DNA of 7,015 nucleotides from an uncultured Clostridium sp. (GTDB taxonomy: Bacteria > Bacillota > Clostridia > Peptostreptococcales > Peptostreptococcaceae). Shown in pieces: positions 1 to 7,015 of the stretch. The position numbers were made by a program, and so were the translations under genes. Position 1 is the first letter of the stretch. Every line of letters starts with the position of its first letter. The notes under the pieces were generated by a model. It was not told where the DNA came from and did not search any database. It saw only the letters and a list, made by a program, of their open reading frames with translations. The stretch covers positions 1 to 7,015 of the forward strand of contig URRU01000089.1 in NCBI GenBank assembly GCA_900550335.1, written 5' to 3'.

Positions 1-31
1 AAATAAATATTTAATACCGGTTTATTTTATT

Positions 32-295
32 CTAGTCTGCATTTTTAGCCATTTTTGTAAGAATAACCACATTTCCATATTCAGAACTTATAAATCCACC
101 AGTAGAATATACTAACTCAGTAGATTTTTCTGATTTTATTTTTATATTTCCTTCAATTATTTCGGCTGTAAATGGACGTCTATTTTTTAAAATCTGTCTT
201 TCTCCTCCAGTTGTTTTTACTATGACAGAATCTATATCTCCATCATAGAAAGTTTTATTTGGAGTAATTATTTTTAAATGTAATGAATTTTCCAT
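32..295 (-). CDS. atpC: ATP synthase epsilon subunit, short form lacking the C-terminal helical domain
   Basis: Epsilon sits on the gamma foot of the central rotor and contacts the c-ring. The 87 residues match the family's N-terminal beta-sandwich: LKIITPNKTFYDGDIDSVIV at 7-26, a GGE turn at 30-32, and a final strand VVILT at 76-80. The protein then stops after AKNAD, where the usual C-terminal helical hairpin (roughly 45 more residues in typical epsilons of 130-140) should begin. That hairpin inhibits ATP hydrolysis in other bacteria. All three frames downstream close within the window, so one frameshift does not explain the loss. The loop normally reading GE-x-G-(I/V)-L-x-x-H is GERQILKNRR here. 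I chose the ATG at 293-295 because AGGTGGAGGA lies just upstream and MENSLHLKIITP aligns with family starts. A GTG at 311-313 would add six residues but has no ribosome site. It is the last atp gene, 31 bp after atpD. Confidence 0.9.
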   Translation of the reverse strand: MENSLHLKIITPNKTFYDGDIDSVIVKTTGGERQILKNRRPFTAEIIEGNIKIKSEKSTELVYSTGGFISSEYGNVVILTKMAKNAD

Positions 296-326
296 TCCTC
301 CACCTGCTTTCACCGATTAAATTCGA

Positions 327-1736
<1,410 letters not shown>

Positions 1737-2630
1737 TTATTTAAGAGCCTCTGCTCCACCGGCTATTTCTGTTATTTCCCGTGTTATAGATGACTGTCTT
1801 GCTCTGTTGTATTCTGCCTCTAATTTATTTAACATTTCATCCGCACTATCTGTTGCAGACTGCATAGCATTTCTTCTAGAAGCCTGCTCAGATGCAAAAG
1901 ATTCTCTTATTCCATTGTAAACCTGAGATGCTGTGTACTCAGAAATTAGTCTTTTAAATATAGCCTCTGCAGAAGGAAGATACTGTCTTCTAGGTTCTAC
2001 CTTCTTAGGATTATTTCTTCTTTCTCTTTCGTCTAATTTCTTTTCGTCCTGTTTAAACATTTCAAGCTCTACTGGGAATAATCTTTTTTCTCTTACTGTC
2101 TGTACAAGAGCTGATCTAAATTTTGTATATATAAAATATATCTCGTCTATTTCTTTATCTTCGTATAATTGTATAAGATTTTGAGTTATCTCATGCATTT
2201 CATCAAATACGCAGTGCTCTGTGCTTTCTATTTTGAAAGGTATTTCAAATCCTTTTTTAGTAAAATACTCACAAGCTTTTTTACCAACAGGAACAACCAT
2301 ATCCTTTTCAAGATTCCGTAGTTCCATTACAGATTTGAATATATTTACATTGTATCCACCAGCAAGACCTCTATCTCCTGCAACAGCTATAAAACATCTT
2401 CTTTTAACTTCTCTTTTTTCGACAAATTCTTTACAAGATGATTTTACATCTGCTGCAGTTCTAATCATCATATCGTATAATTCATACGCATATGGTTTTG
2501 ATCTTTCTGCTTTTTCTCTAGCCTTCATCAATTTAGAAGAAGAAACAAGGTTCATTGCACTAGTTATCTGTCTAGTACTCTCTATACTCGCTTTTCTTCT
2601 TTTTATCTCTTTAGTTCCGACTCCTGCCAT
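1737..2630 (-). CDS. atpG: ATP synthase gamma subunit (rotor shaft)
   Basis: Gamma is the central shaft: its N- and C-terminal helices form the coiled coil inside the alpha3beta3 head, and its globular part rests on the c-ring. It has 297 residues, slightly longer than the usual 285-290. The N-terminal helix carries GTKEIKRRKASIESTRQITS (5-24), the Rossmann-like middle has VAGDRGLAGGYN (83-94), and the C-terminal helix has FASEQASRRNAMQSATDSAD (245-264) and ITREITEIAGGAEAL (282-296), all strongly conserved. A highly charged stretch at about 194-216 (rich in Lys, Glu, Arg and Asn), just before the C-terminal helix, probably accounts for the extra length. Its ribosome site GAGGTG (2637-2642) lies inside the out-of-frame remnant of the atpA 3' end, whose stop codon directly abuts this ATG. 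That suggests translational coupling to a full-length alpha frame. Confidence 0.97.
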   Translation of the reverse strand: MAGVGTKEIKRRKASIESTRQITSAMNLVSSSKLMKAREKAERSKPYAYELYDMMIRTAADVKSSCKEFVEKREVKRRCFIAVAGDRGLAGGYNVNIFKSVMELRNLEKDMVVPVGKKACEYFTKKGFEIPFKIESTEHCVFDEMHEITQNLIQLYEDKEIDEIYFIYTKFRSALVQTVREKRLFPVELEMFKQDEKKLDERERRNNPKKVEPRRQYLPSAEAIFKRLISEYTASQVYNGIRESFASEQASRRNAMQSATDSADEMLNKLEAEYNRARQSSITREITEIAGGAEALK

Positions 2631-2699
2631 TTATCTCACCTCTTTTTTAAAGTTTTCTACTAATTCAGTGAGTTCTTTTCCGTAGTCTTCTCCATTAAG
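2631..2699 (-). other. Out-of-frame remnant of the atpA 3' end
   Basis: Read on the minus strand, this stretch is open for 22 codons and ends in TAA immediately before the atpG ATG. The encoded end, ELTELVENFKKEVR, resembles the terminal helix of F1 alpha subunits (family pattern roughly LKEAIEEFKKTF). It is one frame off the annotated atpA frame, and the shift maps to the A6 run just upstream. Even when rejoined, the tail is about ten residues shorter than usual between FEKE and the terminal helix, so a larger indel with a net frame change is an alternative to a single inserted base. Confidence 0.8.
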
Positions 2700-4101
2700 A
2701 ATTTTTTCTTATATAGAAACATAATTCTTTTTCAAAATTATGTATTTCATTTATCTCTACATCGTCGAATAATCCATTAAGTACAGAATAAACTGTCACT
2801 ACCTGTTCTTCTACTGGTAATGGTTTATGTTCATCCTGTTTTAGTATTTCTACTATTCTTTCACCCTGTTCTAGTCTAGCCTTAGTATCTGCATCTAAGT
2901 CTGAACCAAACTGAGAGAAAGCTGCTAATTCTCTATACTGAGAATAAGCTAGTTTTAATTCTGATGCTAATTTCTTCATAGATTTTATCTGGGCTGCCCC
3001 ACCAACTCTCGAAACTGATATACCAGGGTCAACCGCTGGTCTTATTCCTGAGTGGAATAATTCAGGTTGAAGATATATCTGTCCATCTGTTATAGATATT
3101 ACGTTTGTTGGTATGTATGAAGAAACATCACCTTCCTGAGTTTCTATGACTGGTATTGCAGTCATTGAACCTCCACCAAGCTCATCTGAAAGTTTTGCAG
3201 ATCTTTCAAGAAGTCTTGAATGAAGATAGAATACATCCCCAGGATAAGCTTCACGTCCTGGTGGTCTTCTTAATAATAAAGACATTTCTCTATAAGCAAC
3301 CGCATGTTTACTTAAATCATCGTATATTATTAATACATCTTTTCCCTGATACATAAATTCTTCACCCATTGCAGTACCTGCATAAGGTGCTAAGTACTGT
3401 AGTGGTGCTGATTCTGATGCTGTAGCAGATACTACTATTGTATAGTCCATTGCCCCATAATCTCTTAGTGAGCTAACTAACTGCGCAACAGTAGATTTTT
3501 TCTGTCCTATAGCAACATATATACAGATTATATCTTTACCTTTCTGGTTAAGTATTGTATCAGTAAGTATAGATGTTTTACCTGTCTGTTTATCACCTAT
3601 TACAAGTTCCCTCTGTCCTTTACCTATTGGAACCATTGCATCTATTGCCTTTATACCAGTCTGAAGTGGCTGATATACAGATCTTCTATCCATTATTCCT
3701 GGAGCCTCTGCTTCTATAGGTCTTGTTTTATCAGTTTTTATGCTTCCTCTTCCGTCTATTGGATTACCTAGAGGATCCACAACTCTACCTATTAGAGCAT
3801 CTCCTACTGGAACTTCAACTATTTTTCCAGTTCTTTTAACTATATCATCTTCTTTTATTCCCTCTTCATCTCCAAGAAGAACTGCCCCGACAGTTTCTTT
3901 CTCTAGATTTAGAGCCATCCCATATACGCCTCCTGGGAATTCAAGAAGTTCGCCAGCCATTACATCATCAAGTCCGTAAATACTCGCTATATTATCACCT
4001 ACGTTGAATATTTTTCCTGTATCAGATAGCTCGACTCTGTTATCGTAGTCTTTTATCTGCCGTCTGATTATCGAACTTATTTCTTCAGGATTTAAACCCA
4101 T
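2695..4101 (-). CDS. atpA: ATP synthase alpha subunit, C-terminus truncated by an apparent frameshift
   Basis: Alpha holds the non-catalytic nucleotide sites of F1 and supplies the arginine finger to beta. Visible motifs are the N-terminal [20 protein letters not shown] (5-24), the P-loop GDKQTGKT (169-176), Walker B VLIIYDD (256-262), and the arginine finger R365 in ISVSRVGG. The C-terminal helical domain runs to [14 protein letters not shown] and then stops at 468 residues, while the family usually has about 500. The stop follows an A6 run (plus-strand T6 at 2702-2707). Moving one base there opens a frame that continues to the atpG start with a plausible alpha tail, giving 489 residues. Either the gene carries a real or sequencing indel, or expression involves slippage. 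The conserved core is complete, so the short protein might still assemble. The start has a GGCGGTGA site four bases upstream and lies 18 bp after atpH. Confidence 0.95.
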   Translation of the reverse strand: MGLNPEEISSIIRRQIKDYDNRVELSDTGKIFNVGDNIASIYGLDDVMAGELLEFPGGVYGMALNLEKETVGAVLLGDEEGIKEDDIVKRTGKIVEVPVGDALIGRVVDPLGNPIDGRGSIKTDKTRPIEAEAPGIMDRRSVYQPLQTGIKAIDAMVPIGKGQRELVIGDKQTGKTSILTDTILNQKGKDIICIYVAIGQKKSTVAQLVSSLRDYGAMDYTIVVSATASESAPLQYLAPYAGTAMGEEFMYQGKDVLIIYDDLSKHAVAYREMSLLLRRPPGREAYPGDVFYLHSRLLERSAKLSDELGGGSMTAIPVIETQEGDVSSYIPTNVISITDGQIYLQPELFHSGIRPAVDPGISVSRVGGAAQIKSMKKLASELKLAYSQYRELAAFSQFGSDLDADTKARLEQGERIVEILKQDEHKPLPVEEQVVTVYSVLNGLFDDVEINEIHNFEKELCFYIRKNS

Positions 4102-4119
4102 ATTCTCACCGCCGTTTCC

Positions 4120-4659
4120 TTATATCATTTTAGACAGTTCTTTTTTAAGTCCGTTTATTCTACTTCTTACAGTACCGTCTATTTCCTTGTTTCCAATCTT
4201 TATAAAGACTCCTCCCATTAGAGATTCGTCTATTTTATTTTCTAACTTAACAACTCTACTAAATTTCTTAGACATCTTAGCTTCTAGCTCTTTTATCTCT
4301 TCATCAGATAATGCAACTACACTATAGACTGTTCCTTTTTCTAGAGTTTTCTTGTCGTTTACTAATTTAACAAATCTGTGGTATACATCATCTATATATC
4401 TAATTTTTTTTCTATCTATTAGAACCTTTAAAAAATTTATAAGGTATATATCAGTTGTATCAGAAAAGATTTTTTCGAGAATAGCCTTTTTATCATCGGC
4501 TAATATAAAAGGTGTTTTTAATACATCCGAAAGATCCTTATTTTCTTTGATAGTTTTTACAACTTCTGAAAACTGAGATAAAACCTCGTCTGTAGTTTCA
4601 GTTTCCTCAGCTACATCAAACATAGCTTTTGCATATATTGGAGCTGATTCATCTATCAT
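4120..4659 (-). CDS. atpH: ATP synthase delta subunit (stator, OSCP-like)
   Basis: Delta caps the top of F1 and links it to the b-subunit peripheral stalk. The protein has 179 residues, the normal length. The N-terminal six-helix bundle begins ESAPIYAKAMFDVAEE (4-19), and the middle includes the typical FLKVLIDRKKIRYIDDVYHR (76-95). The C-terminal motif DESLMGGVFIKIGNKEIDGT (144-163), followed by a SRINGLKKEL helix, is the family signature. The start codon overlaps the atpF stop as ATGA (4656-4659), a classic coupling arrangement, with AGGAGA six bases upstream of the ATG. Sequence divergence is normal for this poorly conserved subunit, and position between atpF and atpA supports the call. 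Confidence 0.95.
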   Translation of the reverse strand: MIDESAPIYAKAMFDVAEETETTDEVLSQFSEVVKTIKENKDLSDVLKTPFILADDKKAILEKIFSDTTDIYLINFLKVLIDRKKIRYIDDVYHRFVKLVNDKKTLEKGTVYSVVALSDEEIKELEAKMSKKFSRVVKLENKIDESLMGGVFIKIGNKEIDGTVRSRINGLKKELSKMI

Positions 4660-5156
4660 ACTATGTCTCCTGTTCTATCTATAAATTCGTCTATCAGTTC
4701 CTTATGTTTATCCTTGTCTATTTCTTTTTCTATTACTTTAGACGCTGCAAGGATAACAAGATCTGACATCTCGTCCTTCATATCGTTCATAGCCTGGATT
4801 CTTTCTTCCTCTATTTCTCGTTTTGCTCTTTCCTTAATTATCTCAGCATCTTTCTTAGCGTCATCTTTAATCATATAAGATTTTTCTTTTGCCGCTTCTA
4901 CTGCTGAATTTATTATATTTCTTCCTTCTTCTTCTGCTTTTCCAACTTTTTCTTCGTATTCTTTCTTGAAGGCTTCTCCTTCTTCTCTTATCTTCTTACC
5001 TTCCTGTATATCCATTGCTATATCTTCTTCTCTAGCTTTTATAACAGCCATAACCGGTTTAAATAAGAGATGTTTAAGTATTAGAAAGATTACAACCGCA
5101 TTAGCTAGCTGGAAAAAGTATTCATACGTTAATGTAACTAACGGTTTTAATTCCAT
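4656..5156 (-). CDS. atpF: ATP synthase b subunit (peripheral stalk)
   Basis: Subunit b anchors the stator in the membrane and reaches up to delta to stop alpha3beta3 from rotating. The 166 residues show one N-terminal membrane helix (about 12-32, YEYFFQLANAVVIFLILKHL and onward) followed by the conserved FKPV hinge (32-35). A long, highly charged heptad-like helix then runs from about 40 to 145, rich in Glu, Lys and Ala, as expected for a b dimer. The C-terminus contains the usual LAASKVIEKEID segment (136-147) that meets delta. Only one b-type gene is present, so the stalk is presumably a homodimer. AAAGGAGG (5165-5172) lies eight bases upstream and directly abuts an inverted repeat. Confidence 0.96.
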   Translation of the reverse strand: MELKPLVTLTYEYFFQLANAVVIFLILKHLLFKPVMAVIKAREEDIAMDIQEGKKIREEGEAFKKEYEEKVGKAEEEGRNIINSAVEAAKEKSYMIKDDAKKDAEIIKERAKREIEEERIQAMNDMKDEMSDLVILAASKVIEKEIDKDKHKELIDEFIDRTGDIV

Positions 5157-5172
5157 ACTCTATCCCTCCTTT

Positions 5173-5190
5173 CTGTGAATATCATCACAG
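5173..5190 (-). promoter_or_regulatory. Perfect inverted repeat TGTGA-N6-TCACA between atpE and atpF
   Basis: The minus strand reads CTGTGATGATATTCACAG: 6-bp arms with a six-base loop, ending exactly at the AAAGGAGG ribosome site of atpF. As RNA it could form a short hairpin in the 54 bp c-b gap that influences atpF translation or mRNA processing. As DNA, its core equals the consensus half-sites of CRP/FNR-family regulators. The inverted repeat is seen directly; either role is inference. Confidence 0.4.
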
Positions 5191-5210
5191 TATAACACGT
5201 TCTTTCCGTC

Positions 5211-5462
5211 CTATAACCAAGGATTAACGAATATAAGAATTATCGCTATTATAAGTCCGTATATAGCTGTTGATTCTGCTATGGCAGCCCCAACTATGAA
5301 TGAAGACATTATTTCACTCTTAGCTTCTGGCTGATTACCAACTGCTTCTGCTAGTTTACCTGCTGCGTAACCCTGTCCTAAACCTGCTCCTATACCTGTA
5401 AATACTGCTATACCTGCTCCTATTGCTGATCCTGCAACTGCTATTGCTGTAGCCATATCCAT
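5211..5462 (-). CDS. atpE: ATP synthase c subunit (rotor ring), Na+-type
   Basis: Subunit c forms the oligomeric rotor ring that binds and carries the coupling ion across the membrane. The 83-residue hairpin has a Gly/Ala-rich first helix (about 4-35, with GIGAGLGQGYAAGK at 23-36), a polar loop (43-50) and a second helix (about 52-80). The ion carboxylate is E63 in AAIAESTAIY. Gln30, Glu63, Ser64, Thr65 and Tyr68 match the ligand set of the Na+ ring of Ilyobacter tartaricus (Gln32, Glu65, Ser66, Thr67, Tyr70), so Na+ coupling is predicted. The polar loop reads NQP instead of the nearly invariant RQP; Asn43 is confirmed by an AAT codon. The first ATG (5460-5462) is favoured over the ATG two codons later because AAAGGAGGA lies seven bases upstream of it. 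The 96 bp AT-rich leader is the longest gap between two atp genes here, fitting the need for many c copies per enzyme. Confidence 0.97.
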   Translation of the reverse strand: MDMATAIAVAGSAIGAGIAVFTGIGAGLGQGYAAGKLAEAVGNQPEAKSEIMSSFIVGAAIAESTAIYGLIIAIILIFVNPWL

Positions 5463-5469
5463 AATAATT

Positions 5470-5558
5470 TCCTCCTTTGGCCTCTTGCCCTATAAATTTT
5501 CTTTTGATTTTATTTTTTAATATTATTTATATTAATTTTGATTTTTGCCTTTAAAATT
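5470..5558 (-). promoter_or_regulatory. AT-rich atpE leader with strong ribosome binding site
   Basis: This non-coding stretch separates atpB from atpE. It is very AT-rich and contains the decamer AAAATCAAAA twice (plus-strand 5502-5511 and 5536-5545); a third copy overlaps the atpB 3' end (5562-5571). It ends in AAAGGAGGA (5470-5478). In E. coli, an AU-rich segment before atpE boosts c-subunit translation. A similar role is inferred here, not shown. Confidence 0.45.
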
Positions 5559-6311
5559 TTATTTTGATTTTGCTAATTTTTTAGCTTCTCTTTTTTTAAG
5601 TAGACTAATATCTACCGCGTTGCTTATGAATACCATTGTAAGCATTATAAATATAAATGCCTGAATTGTACCTGCAAATATATCAAAGTATAAATGAAGT
5701 GGTACCGGAATTAAAAACTGTGCAAAAGGTATTTTAACTCCAGGAATCAACTCTGAAATAAATGCCATAAGCTTATAGAATAACATCATTATAAGCGTAC
5801 CACCCATTATGTTACCGAATGGACGGAAACTTAATGAAATAGGTCTTGCTATTTCACCAACTAAATTTATTGGTAGTAGTATTGGTGTAGGTTCTACCAT
5901 GTCCTTAAAACATGCTCCACCATTGAATCTGATAGATACTGCATATATTAGTATTACTGTTATTGTAGATAGTGCTAATGTAGTATCTAAGTCGACTGTT
6001 GGCGACCTGAGACCGATCAATGGAACTAAGTTAGAACACAAGAAGAATAAGAATAAGCTTCCTATATACGGAACTATATTTGGTATTCTCTCTACCAATT
6101 CTTTCCCCATTGTCGTCTCGACTAAGTTGTAAAGTTTGAGAACAGCATATTCGAGGAATACCTGTACCTTACTCTCTGGAACCTTCTTTAGATTTCTCGT
6201 TAGAAGATAAGACGCTATGGCAAGACCTGCTATTATCAACCAGCTAACTATTACTGTTTCGCTAAGTCTAAACCCATGAATATCTACTAACCATCTTGCC
6301 TGAGTATTCAT
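5559..6311 (-). CDS. atpB: ATP synthase a subunit (ion channel stator)
   Basis: Subunit a forms the two ion half-channels beside the c-ring. The 250 residues contain several hydrophobic helices, including about 18-37, 80-101, 111-127 and 211-231. The essential stator arginine is R163 in GEIARPISLSFRPFGN (152-167), where the motif is more often R-L-F-G-N; the proline at 164 is a variant. The last long helix holds the expected glutamine, Q217, in AGTIQAFIFIMLTMVFIS. An EPTPILLPINLVGE stretch (140-153) is typical of Clostridia-like a subunits. The C-terminus is a lysine-rich cytoplasmic tail. The start lies three bases after the atpI stop, and AAAGGAGG (6320-6327) is embedded in the last atpI codons, suggesting coupled translation. 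Confidence 0.97.
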   Translation of the reverse strand: MNTQARWLVDIHGFRLSETVIVSWLIIAGLAIASYLLTRNLKKVPESKVQVFLEYAVLKLYNLVETTMGKELVERIPNIVPYIGSLFLFFLCSNLVPLIGLRSPTVDLDTTLALSTITVILIYAVSIRFNGGACFKDMVEPTPILLPINLVGEIARPISLSFRPFGNIMGGTLIMMLFYKLMAFISELIPGVKIPFAQFLIPVPLHLYFDIFAGTIQAFIFIMLTMVFISNAVDISLLKKREAKKLAKSK

Positions 6312-6314
6312 CCA

Positions 6315-6746
6315 TTATGCCTCCTTTCTCGAAAAAATAGCTGTCAACTTCTGTGCCAATAAGACTATTTGTGTACTCAAAAGTCCTAGCGCAGCAGTAA
6401 CCATACTTAAAAAGTCCAATTTAGCTGCTAGTAGTAAAACTACTGCATATATTGCAAATCTAAGGAAATATCCTCCCGCAAATTTTAATTGAACCATTGT
6501 TTTACCTGCTTGATTCACCATATTCTCTGTAGATGATGCAAGCATACAAAAATTAAATATTGAAGCTGCACTTCCTATTACTAGTCCTAGAACAGCTGCA
6601 ACATCTAAATTCAAAACACTACCCATAATACTACCTCTATCTAGAGATAATTTGGAACATATCAGTAAAGCTATAATAACAACTATGTCAAAAATAATTA
6701 TTCCTTTTACAACAGCTTTAATCTGACTCTTTACATTTGGGTCCAT
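6315..6746 (-). CDS. atpI: ATP synthase protein I (assembly factor)
   Basis: This small membrane protein, encoded first in many atp operons, is not part of the finished enzyme; studied AtpI proteins help assemble the c-ring. The 143 residues show four hydrophobic segments (about 13-32, 46-69, 86-108 and 111-133) and a charged C-terminus ending RKEA, consistent with the AtpI family. Identification rests largely on topology, size and position, because the family is poorly conserved. The ATG at 6744-6746 has AAGGG about ten bases upstream, a weaker site than those of the structural genes. It mixes CAA and CAG glutamine codons, unlike atpD, which fits lower expression. Confidence 0.85.
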   Translation of the reverse strand: MDPNVKSQIKAVVKGIIIFDIVVIIALLICSKLSLDRGSIMGSVLNLDVAAVLGLVIGSAASIFNFCMLASSTENMVNQAGKTMVQLKFAGGYFLRFAIYAVVLLLAAKLDFLSMVTAALGLLSTQIVLLAQKLTAIFSRKEA

Positions 6747-6792
6747 CAGATCACATCCCTTTTTTGAAATTATTTTTTCATCATATTAATCA

Positions 6793-6820
6793 ATTATACC
6801 CTAATAATGGGATAAGTAAC
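6793..6820 (-). promoter_or_regulatory. Probable atp operon promoter
   Basis: On the minus strand a perfect -10 box TATAAT (6793-6798) follows a 16-base spacer after GTTACT (6815-6820), which matches the TTGACA consensus at three of six positions. Transcription would start near 6786, giving a leader of about 40 bases before the atpI ATG. No comparable promoter was recognised between the atp genes. The spacer and -10 box overlap an imperfect dyad (6794-6815). Confidence 0.6.
6794..6815. promoter_or_regulatory. Imperfect dyad overlapping the promoter, possible operator
   Basis: Plus-strand arms TTATACCC and GGGATAA flank a 7-base centre TAATAAT. They pair fully except for one unpaired base. 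The element covers most of the -10 box and the whole spacer, so a repressor bound there would block RNA polymerase. It could equally be chance in AT-rich DNA; no regulator is identified. Confidence 0.3.
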
Positions 6821-6854
6821 ACAGTGTATTATTTATTTTTATCCATTTTTTTAA

Positions 6855-6883
6855 AATAATAAATTAAAATTTTGTTTATTATT
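6855..6883. repeat. AT-only inverted repeat, possible weak terminator of the upstream gene
   Basis: Perfect 9-base arms AATAATAAA and TTTATTATT enclose an 11-base loop. The element lies just after the stop of the partial upstream reading frame and before the operon promoter. The stem has no G-C pairs and is not followed by a clean T run on either strand, so terminator function is doubtful. Confidence 0.3.
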
Positions 6884-6891
6884 AATTTAAA

Positions 6892-7015
6892 CTATTGATT
6901 TTTTACAATAAAGCTATCTTTTTTAATTAACTCAATATCTGAATAATTTGAAAGATGCATGATTTTTACCTTTGTATTTTGTATATTTTTAAAAACTAAC
7001 TCATTATAGAATATT
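6892..7015 (-). CDS. C-terminal end of an unidentified protein (partial)
   Basis: A minus-strand frame is open from the window edge for 40 codons and ends in TAG at 6892-6894. It includes KVKIMHLSNYSDIELIKKD and ends FIVKNQ. I do not recognise the protein. In such AT-rich DNA a 40-codon run without a stop is uncommon but possible by chance. Co-orientation with the atp operon, and the promoter and hairpin that follow, fit the end of a preceding gene. Confidence 0.45.
   Translation of the reverse strand, partial: IFYNELVFKNIQNTKVKIMHLSNYSDIELIKKDSFIVKNQ

Noticed and set aside
1..31. AAATAAA/TTTATTT inverted arms after atpC as an operon terminator
   Set aside because: The stem is seven A-T pairs with a 13-base loop and no clear T tract; too weak to call, and the next gene is outside the window.
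174..215. Internal frameshift pair in atpC causing the odd GERQILKNRR loop
   Set aside because: The flanking residues (TTGGE before, ILKN and RPFTAEI after) stay in frame and family-like, so substitutions explain the loop.
296..313. GTG start six codons upstream for atpC
   Set aside because: No ribosome site precedes it; the six codons are themselves the ribosome site region for the ATG at 293-295, and MENSLHLKIITP fits family starts better.
2655..2707. A -1 frameshift reading of the atpA end
   Set aside because: That frame gives a short tail ([15 protein letters not shown] then stop) with no likeness to alpha C-termini. The other frame gives an alpha-like helix and ends exactly at atpG.
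6747..7015. CRISPR, tRNA, riboswitch or mobile element in the region upstream of atpI
   Set aside because: No spaced repeats, cloverleaf, conserved riboswitch core or transposase-like frame could be seen; only the promoter, AT hairpin and partial frame are supported.

Overview
The window carries an almost complete F1Fo ATP synthase operon. Everything is on the minus strand, so it reads right to left. The order is atpI-atpB-atpE-atpF-atpH-atpA-atpG-atpD-atpC (I, a, c, b, delta, alpha, gamma, beta, epsilon), the usual Firmicutes layout. The low GC, strong AGGAGG-type ribosome sites, ATA/AGA-rich codon use and Clostridia-like proteins point to an anaerobic Clostridia member. Peptostreptococcaceae or a relative is my guess; the species cannot be read from the sequence.

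Layout. At the right edge (6892-7015) an unidentified reading frame ends. It is followed by an AT-only hairpin and a promoter with a perfect TATAAT box (6793-6798) that probably drives the operon. The membrane sector follows: atpI (6315-6746), atpB (5559-6311), atpE (5211-5462) and atpF (4656-5156). The catalytic sector and stalk come next: atpH (4120-4659), atpA (2695-4101), atpG (1737-2630), atpD (327-1721) and atpC (32-295). Genes are packed with gaps of 0-20 bp, except for an AT-rich 96 bp leader before atpE and a 54 bp gap before atpF that holds a perfect 6-bp inverted repeat.

How it works together. a and the c-ring form the ion channel and rotor. b and delta form the stator. alpha3beta3 make or split ATP, and gamma/epsilon couple the rotor to them. 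The c subunit carries the full Na+ ligand set (Gln30, Glu63, Ser64, Thr65, Tyr68), so a Na+-coupled enzyme is predicted.

Main oddities. (1) atpA is cut short at 468 residues by an apparent one-base frame change at an A6 run. The lost alpha C-terminus is still readable in another frame and runs exactly to the atpG start codon. (2) atpC encodes only the epsilon beta-sandwich; the inhibitory C-terminal helices are absent and no frame restores them. (3) The epsilon loop that faces the c-ring and the c polar loop both depart from consensus, with charge changes of opposite sign. (4) A perfect TGTGA-N6-TCACA element sits between atpE and atpF. This is a known system with several unusual details; I see no evidence of an entirely new system.
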